A stretch of DNA of 64,000 nucleotides, from the NCBI RefSeq assembly GCF_963082655.1, contig NC_081553.1:37956242-38020241 (forward strand), read 5' to 3'. The first letter of the stretch is position 1. Each line of letters begins with the position of its first letter. This DNA comes from Stomoxys calcitrans (lineage: Eukaryota > Arthropoda > Insecta > Diptera > Muscidae). Position numbers and translations under genes: made by a program. Below are positions 55,800-64,000 of this stretch, piece by piece. A model generated the notes under the pieces. That model saw nothing but the letters and a program-made list of their open reading frames with translations, was not told the DNA's origin and did not search any database.

Positions 55800-57916
55800 T
55801 GTCCATAAGCAGGTTAAGTTCGAAGATGGACTATATCGGACTATATCTTGATATAGCCCCCATATAGACCGATCCGCCGATTTAGGGTCTTAGGCCTATA
55901 GAAGCCATTTTCATTACCCGATTTTGCCAAAATTTGGGACAGTGAGTTGTGTTAGGCCCTGCGACATCCTCCATCAATTTGGCCCAGATCGGTGCAAATT
56001 TGGATATAGCTGTCATATAGTCCAATCTCTTGATTTAAGGTCTTCTCCGGCCCATAAAAGGCGCATTTATTATCCGATTATGCCAAAACTTAAGACAGTG
56101 AGTTAAGTTAGGGCCTTCGACATCCCACTTCAATTTGGCCCAGATTGGTCCAGATTTGAATATAGCTGCCATGTAGACCGATCCGCCGATTTAGGGTCTT
56201 AGGCCCATAAAAGCTATATTTATTATCCGATTTTGCTGAAATTTAGGACAGCGAGTTGTGTTAGGCCCTCAGACATCCTTATTCAATTTGGCTCAGATCG
56301 GTCCAGATTTGGCTCTGGCTGCCATGTAGACCGGTCCGACGATTTAGGGTCTAAGGCCCATAAAAGCCATGTTTATTATCCGATTTTGCTGAAATTTAGG
56401 ACAGCGAGTTGTGTTAGGCCCTTTGACATCCTTCTTCAATTTGGCTCAGATCGGTTCAGATTTGGATATAGCTGCCATATAGACCGATCACCCAATAAAG
56501 GTTTTGGGTTCATAAAAGGCGCATTTATTGTCCGATATCGTCGAAATTTGGAACAGTGAGTTAATTTAAGTCCAATGATGTTTTTCTTCAATTTGGCTCA
56601 GATCGGTCCAGATTTGAATATAGCTGCCATATAGACCGATCTCTCGATTTAAGGTCTTAGGCCCATAAAAGGCGCATTTAAAATCAAATCAGATCGGTCC
56701 AGATTTGGATATAGCTGCCATATAGACCGATCTCTCGATTTAAGGATTTGGGCCCATAAAAGGCGCTTTTATTGTCCGATATCTTCGAAATTTGAAACAG
56801 TGAGTTAAGTTAAGTCCATTGATGTTCTTCTTCAATTTGGCTCAGATCGGTCCAGATTTGGATATAGCTGCCATATAGTCCGATCTCTCGATTTAAGGTC
56901 TTAGGCCCTTAAAAGGCGCATTTATTATCCGATTATGCCAAAATTTGGAATCGTGAGTTAAGTTAAGTTCCTTGATGTTCTTCTTCAATTTCGCTTAGAT
57001 TGGTCCAGATTTGTATTTAGCTGCCATATAGACCGATCTCTCGATTTAAAGTTTTGGGCCCGAAGTCACCAAAATAAGGGATAGTGCGTTACATTAGCCC
57101 CCGTTCTATTCTTCTACAATTTGGCTTAGATCGGTCCAGATTTGGATATAGCTGCCATATAGAACGATCTCTCGATTTAAAGTTTTGACCCCATAAAAAG
57201 CACATTTATGATCCAATTTCGCTGAAATTTGGTACAGAAAGTTATGTGAGCCCCTTCGACAGACCTCTTAAATTTGGCTCAGATCGATTCTGATTTGGAT
57301 ATAGCTGCCATATAGACCGATCTCTCGATTTAAAGTTTTGACCCCATAATAGCACATTTATGATCCGATTTCGCTGAAATTTAAAACATTGACTTATGTT
57401 AGGTTTTTCGACATCCGTGTCGTATATGGTTCAGATCGGTCTATATTTGGATATGGCTACCAAAAAGACCAAAATTTTGTTCTACAAAATTGAACAATGA
57501 CTGTGACTTATTAGACCTCTCAATATCCGTGTCGAATTTGTTCCAAATTGGATCATATTTCGATGAATCTGCTATGGGGGCATAAATTATGCATTTTTCA
57601 CCGAATCATGACGAAAGGTGGTTTACATATTGGGTTGCCCAAAAAGTAATTGCGGATTTTTCATATAGACGGCGTTGACAAATTTTTTCACAGCTTGTGA
57701 CTCTGTAATTGCATTCTTTCTTCTGTCAGTTATCAGCTGTTACTTTTAGCTTGCTTTAGAAAAAAAGTGTAAAAAAGTATGTTTGATTAAAGTTCATTCT
57801 AAGTTTTATTAAAAATGCATTTACTTTCTTTTAAAAAATCCGCAATTACTTTTTGGGCAACCTACATACCCGAGGTGATGGGTATTCAAAGTTCGGTCCG
57901 GCCGCCTTTTTACTTG
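55800..57916 (-). mobile_element. HINE-D, right part (monomers and 5' end), with nested MITE
   Basis: It continues from 54955 with TGTCCATAAGCAGGTTAAGT. About twelve D monomers (TTTGGATATAGCTGCCATAT, AGACCGATC) follow, then the head in reverse: TACCCGAGGTGATGGGTAT, TTCGGTCCGGCCG, CTTTTTACTTG. MITE copy 3 lies within the head at 57630-57862. Confidence 0.86.
57630..57862 (+). mobile_element. mariner-type MITE, copy 3, nested in HINE-D
   Basis: TTGGGTTGCCCAAAAAGTAA at the left, then the shared interior, and GGGCAACC at the right, where the last CAA of the terminal repeat is missing before TA. The HINE-D head reads continuously across it (GTTTACATA / CATACCCGAGG). Confidence 0.9.
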
Positions 57917-59534
57917 CTCCCTATTTCGCCAGTCCCTCAGCATATTTTTCTTGATCTCTTTGTGAAGCCCTTCAACATTTTCTCAACTTTCACCTTTTAC
58001 CTCTCATCCATCCACTGTTCATTATTGCATTTTGCTGATTTATGTTGTTGCTGTTGTTGGTGTCTGCTTTTTGTTGTCAGTAGCAACAATTGCATTACCT
58101 TTGTACTGCTAGCAGCTGACCCTGTTTTTCGCATTTCCAGCCGTTTTTCGTATTTTTTTTTACTGTTGGCGCTGCTGATTCTGAGAGGGTTATTTGCAAA
58201 TTTCATTACGTTTTTTGTTGTTTTTTCCTCCCCAAACGTCATTTCTTTTTTGTTTGTTTGGTTGGCTACAATCGAGTGTGGGGTGTTTGTTGGTTGGTTG
58301 GTCGGTATGTTTGTTTGTTGGGTTGGTTGTTTGTTGTCCATTTGTTTGTTGTCTCAATAAATGGTAAAATGCTTTAGTAATAACAGTTACCAGTTACCAT
58401 TATTGTTATGGCAATGGTTATGGTTGCGAAAATTTCCCATCGCCAAGCAGCGGAAAAATATTTCGAATGTTTCTTTGTGGTTGTTTTTATTTTTTGTTTG
58501 TGAATTTTGATGTTGGTTAACCAAAACTTCGGCCTACCATTCTGAGAATGTTGACCAAGAGGGCAATGGTTGAGGCTTAAAGGGGCTCATCATCAACTGG
58601 GTACATTAATGCAGATGCAAACAGGCATAACGCTTCAGGTCATAGAAATCAAGGACGTAGACTTAATTAAAATGACTAGGTATTAAAAAATCTCAACCTC
58701 AAGTGAGACAGGAAGTAAAGTCTCACAACTCAAAGATATCCTTTATCCTTAGAATGTATGAAACAAGTTAGAGGATCTTCTTTGATGGCTACGCACTTTT
58801 TTCTCTGCTGCTCATAAATTGCTGGTACTGTGGAAAACTACAATCCAAACAAAAGTAAAGTAAGAAAAAACAATTCCCATGCTTTATGACGGCAAAGCGA
58901 TTAAATTTAATTATGAAATCAAAAAACGTAGCAGACAAGACAGTCGTGCTACCAACTTAAGTTGCTGCAATAATGCCAATAATATGGCATTATGGAAGCG
59001 CGGTACAAATCTGAAACCATACTAAGAAATTCAAAGACGGGGTATATGTTTTGAAATGACATACGGCTGTCATATGCACCAGACGAACAACGAACTCTGT
59101 TCCCTTCCTACCAATGCGTATGTGTAGACTTCTGTAGTGTCTTGTATGAAAAAAAAAAATATTAGTTTTTTTTTTTTTTTTGTCAAAATGTCTGAGAACC
59201 TTCATTTGTATGTTCGTCTGCCATAGTGGTGGCCTGAAACGACTTGGAATCAGTTGATATTTCAAATGTTGTTAAGAAATGGTTCGCGTGAAACTCCAAA
59301 TGGCAGACAACTGTCTAACTGACTGACTGACATATGTATGTGACTGTCGTAATGCAATTGGAGACGAGCAAATACTAGGCCTGTTTTCTAATTTGATCTG
59401 AAGAAGGAGGTGTGAGTTATGTGTGGGTATACCAGTTACAACACTGATTTTGATAAAAGCTCGGGCTTACAAAATTGATAGACATGAAGCTACCTTGATT
59501 CAGGTGTGCGAAAGTCTAACAGCGATGGCTGAAC
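57917..59534. other. single-copy-looking non-coding DNA
   Basis: Rich in GTT/TTG words (58030-58080, 58280-58350), typical of fly non-coding DNA. A 181-residue frame (57815-58360) begins in the MITE and is very rich in Phe, Leu and Cys; I treat it as spurious. Confidence 0.5.
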
Positions 59535-60529
59535 CCTTCGGCCCAGATCGGTTCAAATTTGAATATAGCTGCCATATAGATCGATAACTTGATTTAAGGA
59601 TTTGGGCCCATACAAAGCGTATTTATTGTCCAATTTCGCCGAAATTTGGTAGAGTGAGTCCTTCGATGTCCTTTTTCAATTTGTCTCAGGTTGGTTCAGA
59701 TTTGGATATAGCTGCCATATACACCGGTCTCTCGATTTGGGGTCTTGGGGTAATTTAAGGCGCATTATTTGTCCGATTTTGCTAAGTGAGTTGCGTTAGG
59801 CCGTTCGATGTTCCTATTTAATTTGGCTCAGATCGGTCCAGATTTAGGTATGCAAATTTTGCCCATGAACATTCCACTGACGAACAGGGGCAAACTTCTC
59901 ACATATAAATGAGTGCAGTCCAATTCAAGTTTAAGCTCAATGATAAGGGGCCTCCTTTTTATAGTCGAGTCCGAACGGCGTGTCGCAGTGCGACACCTCT
60001 TTGGAGAGAAGTTTTACACGGCATAGTACCTCGCAAATGTTGCCAGCATTAGGAGGGAAAAACCACCGCTGAAAACTTTTTTCTGATGGTCACGCCAGGA
60101 TTCGAACCCAGACGTTCAGCGTCATAGGCGGTCATGCTAACCTCTGCGCTACGGTTTATATGATAGCTATACCCAGATTTGAGTGTAGCTATCATATAAA
60201 CCGATCTCTTGATTTATGGTCATGGGACCATAAAGGGCGCATTTACTATCCGATTTCGCTGAAATATGGCACAGTGACATATGTGAGGCTTTTCAACATC
60301 AGCGTCTTATATGTTTTGGATCGGTCTATATTTGGATATGGAATCCGCCAAAAAGGCTAACATATTGGTTCGACAAAATTGAACAGTGATATTGGACCAC
60401 TCAATGTCCGTGCCGAATTTAGTCAAAATTGGACCATATTTCGATATAGGTGCTATATGTGCATAAATTATGAATTTTTCACCGGATTATAAAGAAGGTG
60501 GTTTAGATCTATACCCGAGGTAGTGAGTT
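59535..60529 (-). mobile_element. HINE-D, interrupted by SINE and by L1 copy B
   Basis: D monomers in reverse, interrupted at 59851-60154 by a SINE. The D head (TTTTCACCGGATTATAAAGA, CTATACCCGAGGTAGTGAG) is cut by the L1 insertion at 60530. The remaining head end seems to be 62180-62190 (CACTTGTTT). Confidence 0.8.
59851..60154 (-). mobile_element. tRNA-derived SINE, full length
   Basis: Reverse copy from TGCAAATTTTGCCCATGAAC to the head (GGCGGTCATGCTAACCTCTG, CGCTACGG) with intact box B complement (GGATTCGAACC). The best preserved minus-strand copy. It lies inside HINE-D; I could not identify a convincing target duplication. Confidence 0.88.
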
Positions 60530-62168
60530 TAGGTTAGGTTGAAAAGACGGTGCAGATATTAATCCGCCCCATGCCATTATGAACATACACCTAAGCCAGT
60601 AATCGGCTTGTTGTGCTCTCTAAAAACCATAAAGTAACCTCTAAAAAGAAAATTTTGAGTTAGGAATTCCGTGCTACTTACAAAATCCTTAATTGTTTTC
60701 AATGCCACTACCCTAAGTTGGTTCATGTCTGATATTGTGTCCCCATCTAAGTACCGGCATCTGTTGGACGCGAAAGCCGGGCAATGACAAAGGAAATGCT
60801 CCAACCTCTCATCATCTTCCCCGTATGTCCTACACATGCTATTTCTTGCCGCACCGATTTAACATAAGTAGCTCGTAGTCCTATGTGTCCCGTTATGACA
60901 CCAAAAGCTTTAATGACCTCCTTCTTGCTACCTTTTAGTTATAGCCTCGCCTTCTCACGATCTGGATCCCCCCATAGGATTTTCGCCGTCCTACCGACCG
61001 TTTCGCTGTTCCACAATGTTGCATGCGCATTCGTCGCGCACTCCCTTAATTCGGACTGCGTCGACCCGAAAGTTTTCGGGTTAACCAAGTTTATTGACAG
61101 CAGTCCTCTGGCCTTCACCGCCAAATCGTCTGCCCATTCATTTCCCCTTACTCCGTTATGGCCCGGCACCCAAACGATGCGGAATTTGCCATCCTCAGAG
61201 AAGGCGTTAATCTCCTACTTACACTGCAAGACTGTTCGTGACTTTACCGTCCTGGTTGTTATTGCCCTTACGGCAATTTTATTGTCGGTAAAGATGTTCG
61301 GACTCGCCGTCCTCGCGATAGCACCACACCACTTCACGCATTCCGTGATCGCCCGGATCTCCGCCTACAGGACCGTATTATGGTCAGGCAGTCTAAAACA
61401 GATGTCAGTCCCTGGGTTTTCAATGTAAACCCCCATGCCCACTCTGTCCTCTAGCTTTGTGCCATCCGTGTAAAATGATCTTCCAGTTGGCAATACTAGG
61501 GTTCCGTCAATCCAAGAATTTGCCGATGGCAGCAGTAGCTCGCACTCGGCTTCAAGGTTCATCTCAGGTATCCAATCGGAAACCTCTCCACTTCCTTCCA
61601 GGTTTCCGATCGTCGCCTCGATTATACTGCGATGGTATGTGCTGCTCCCATCCTCAATCCATTCTCCCATCGCCTTAAGTCTCATAGCCGTAGTGATTAA
61701 TCTGTATGTCAATGGGTCGGATATGTAGAATAGTCTCCAGTGCCCTTGTGGGCGTGGTCCTCATCGCTCCGCCTATGCCAAGACAACATGTTCTCTCCAT
61801 TGCAGTCCACCAAACTACTGAGGCGTAAGTAAGTATTGGTCTAATCATGCTCCTGTAGAGCCAGTGGACTATCCTAGGATTCAGGCCCCATTTCGAGCCT
61901 ACGGCTCGTCTACATAGTGTCCAACATCTATGAGCCTTCTCAGTACGCTCTTGAATGTGACACCTCCAATTCAGTTTCCTGTCCAAGATTACACCTAAGT
62001 ATTTGACCTTGTCAGATATCGAAATCGTCCTATTGAGGAAACGTGGTGCGTTAAATTGGTCCACCTTCGTCTTCCTCGTGAACAGTCATATTTCAGTCTT
62101 CTCTGAGTTAACATTGAGACCTTTGGATCTAGCCCAGTCATATGCTATATGCAAGACCCACCCAAGAA
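60530..62168 (-). pseudogene. I-like L1 copy B: RT C-terminus, RNase H, zinc region (5'-truncated insertion)
   Basis: Minus-strand frames give VKYLGVILDRKLNWRCHIQE, PILTYASVVWWTAM, TTPTRALETIL (62064-61675), then FYTDGTKLEDRVGMGVYI and a continuous first half of RNase H (61712-61365), VWVPGHNGVRGNEWADDLA (61169 side) and LEHFLCHCPAF (60837-60577). Fewer disruptions than copy A. The 3' end is again a CCTAACCTAA motif (AGGTTAGGTTGAAAAG on the plus strand, from 60530). An 11-bp duplication, GGTAGTGAGTT (60519-60529) and GGTGGTGAGTT (62169-62179), flanks it. The 5' truncation before the RT YADD is the usual outcome of target-primed reverse transcription. Confidence 0.88.
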
Positions 62169-62189
62169 GGTGGTGAGTTCACTTGTTTG

Positions 62190-62763
62190 AGCGTTTCTTT
62201 TGACAGTTCGGAAGGAATTCTGAGCTATTTCGGCACTGTTTGTCTGTAGGAATTTTTGTTCCGCCAGTTCTGAAAGAATTCAAAACGAAGTCTGAACATA
62301 CTGTCGGATGGGTTTTTTTTTTAATGTTTCTTCCGATAGTTCGGAGAGAATTCTCAACGACGCAATCGAACAAAACTTGTAAAAAATATGCCGTTTGAGA
62401 ACGGGTAGAGATACCTCTTTGAAGTTTGAAAAGTTTGAGCTGTTAGAGGTGTTAACGAGAACGTTTGCAAAATTTCAAGGCCCTAGGTTGTTTGGGCGCC
62501 TTTTAACTGGCTCCAAAATTTAGTCACCTTAGTAATTCGAAAAGTTGTTCGGGCTGTCAAATCTTCATTTATGATCGGATTTTCAAAGTTTTTTACTGGA
62601 TAGTAATTGAAAGTCCCTACAGAAAAGACAGCTTGAGGTCTATAATATCTCCACTGTTTTCGAAGATATTCGACTTTAATTACCTTTTGCAATTTTGACC
62701 GAGACCTGCTTCGTATTTTGTGTTTTAAATTTCATTTTTATGATTTGGATTTGTGACAAAGCA
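62190..62763. other. unrecognised DNA with a repeat shared with 43046-43198
   Basis: The part 62385-62520 (GAGAACGGGTAGAGATACCT, CTCTTTGAAGTTTGAAAAG, CAAAATTTCAAGGCCCTAGG) resembles 43080-43180. The rest shows two related stretches with GTTCGGA.AGAATTC near 62200 and 62340. Confidence 0.45.
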
Positions 62764-63477
62764 AAACAAGTTAAAAGGCGTTAAGTTCGGCCGGGCCGAA
62801 CTTTGCGTACCCACCACCCGACCTGAACCATATACGATGCAGATGTTGAAAAGCCTAACATAAATCACTGTGTCAAATGTCAGTGAAATCGGATTATAAA
62901 TGCGCCTTTTATAAGGCCAAGACTTTAAATCGAGATATAGACCGATTTATTCCAAGTTGCAGAAAAATTTCGAAGAGCCTAACATAACTCACTGTCCCAA
63001 ATTTCGGTGAAATCGGACAATAAATGCGCCTTTTATGGCTCCAATACCTTAGATCGGTCTATATGGCAGCTACATCCAATTCTACACCGATCTGAGCCAA
63101 ATTGAAGAAGAATATCGATGGGTCTAACATAACTCACTGTCCCAATTTTCGGATAATAAAATTGGCCTATTTATGGGCCTAAGACCCTAAAATGGCGGAT
63201 CGGTCTACATGGCAGCTATATCCAAATCCTGACCGATTTGAAATGGAAATGGTGGAAATGGGCGGTTCGGTCTATATGGGGGCTATATCAAGATATAGTC
63301 CGATGTGTAAAGTTTCAGCTCAATATCTCTATTTGTAAAGACTGTAGGGTGGATTCAACAGACAGACGGACATGGCTACATCGTCTTAGATTTTTACGCT
63401 GGATATGGATATTTCGATGTATTGCAAACGGAATGACAAAATGAATATACCCCCATCCTTCGGTGGTGGGTATAAAA
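62764..63477 (+). mobile_element. HINE-D, complete ends, internally short
   Basis: AACAAGTTAAAAGGCGTTAA, TTCGGCCGGGCCGAACTTTG and TACCCACCACC at the 5' end. Three or four monomers, GACAGACGGACATGGC only, a reduced TA region, and an intact D 3' end CCATCCTTCGGTGGTGGGTA. It is the best copy for pairing the D 5' and 3' subterminal repeats. Confidence 0.86.
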
Positions 63478-64000
63478 ATTGTTCATACCTATACAATATT
63501 TGTGGGTATGAATTTAGTTTAAGATTCCGAACCTTTACTTCAAACAATTTTGTACTAACAAACAAGCAAACGTTACAGAATGCCCACGAAAAATCTTTCC
63601 CTCTGACTTTTTTTGGTTTTCGACGAATTTTAAATTGAAAGTCTAATATGTTTGCCTGCTGCCGACTTCAGACATGAGGAAGAACACAGGGATCATAAAC
63701 AACATGAGACCGCCATCAATTGCATTAAAAATGCTTAGCGCATAATGAAATATTACTAACAGGTACTTAAGCTATGCCATATGCAACTTAAATAGCCTAT
63801 ACCAATGGGAAATAATCAAAATTGAATACAACCATCTTGCCAGTTAGCTACATTACCCAAAATGTAATTCGTCAAGTATTAAAATGGGTTCAGAATGATA
63901 CCAATCTAAAATCCATCTAGGGTAGGTATACGTAGTCTAATGTAGAAGCATGTATTGGTGAGAATTTTACAATTGTACAGTAAACAAGGGTATCAAAAAT
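63478..64000. other. single-copy-looking non-coding DNA
   Basis: AT-rich; no coding or repeat feature recognised before the window edge. Confidence 0.5.

Noticed and set aside
57815..58360. 181-residue hydrophobic plus-strand frame resembling a membrane protein
   Set aside because: It starts inside a MITE and continues in T-rich, GTT-repeat DNA; no domain, and the minus strand is equally open.

Overview
The window reads as non-coding, transposon-rich DNA from a higher fly. I favour a calyptrate of the Musca/Stomoxys/Haematobia type. The grounds are the AT-rich background, the lack of any host gene I can recognise, and roughly two thirds of the sequence (by eye) made of dipteran mobile elements. 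These are non-autonomous Helentron-type elements (the mini-me / DINE-1 / HINE class), decayed I-like and jockey-like non-LTR retrotransposons, a tRNA-derived SINE and a mariner-type MITE. No genuine host protein-coding gene, rRNA, intact tRNA or CRISPR array is supported. Most of the longer open frames are read-through of about 153-bp tandem repeats (51 codons, so frames stay open), of GTCY microsatellite, or of broken reverse transcriptases.

Layout. 1-1180: 3' half of a jockey-like element ending in a 26-base poly-C run. 1206-2780: HINE-A. 2783-2860: cluster of ATCGAT sites. 3835-4069: MITE copy 1. 4150-6706: SINE, then I-like element L1 copy A, itself split by a second SINE with target-site duplication. 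6728-7848 and 8690-11345: HINEs, including a distinct subfamily B. 11400-13400: I-like fragments, HINE-C and two tRNA-derived heads. 13780-15760: single-copy-looking DNA. 15763-23400: six HINEs, with two perfect hairpins at 22151-22231. 24078-24313: MITE copy 2. 24440-26134: jockey-like endonuclease/RT broken by a SINE. 26150-27722: HINE-D. 29056-32330: HINE-A tail and I-like element L2, whose RT carries a 705-bp inverted duplication enclosing a SINE. 32345-38514: HINEs C, D/A chimera, E, D and C, with L1 copy D nested in the last. 39800-43050: RT fragment, two SINEs and L1 copy C with a CACGTGA-rich minisatellite. 43199-44864: a chimeric HINE and a double-headed one. 46385-49615: HINE-A and I-like element L3. 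50466-53207: HINE-D with a GTCY microsatellite of about 650 bp. 54779-57916: HINE-D containing a nested HINE-A and MITE copy 3. 59535-62190: HINE-D containing a SINE and L1 copy B with an 11-bp target-site duplication. 62764-63477: HINE-D.

How the parts relate. Four main HINE subfamilies (my labels A-D) plus a minor one (E) share one architecture: a 5' end AACAAGTAAAAGCGTGC, a GGCC palindrome (TTCGGCCGGGCCGAA), a subterminal inverted repeat, tandem monomers of about 153 bp, a (GACGGACA)n proto-microsatellite, a short TA-rich stretch and a 3' hairpin ending GGGTATAAAAA. The 5' and 3' subterminal repeats co-vary between subfamilies A and D. The window also records recurrent fold-back and template-switch events: perfect hairpins, an inverted duplication inside a retrotransposon, and chimeric and double-headed HINEs. 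That, more than any gene, is its unusual content.
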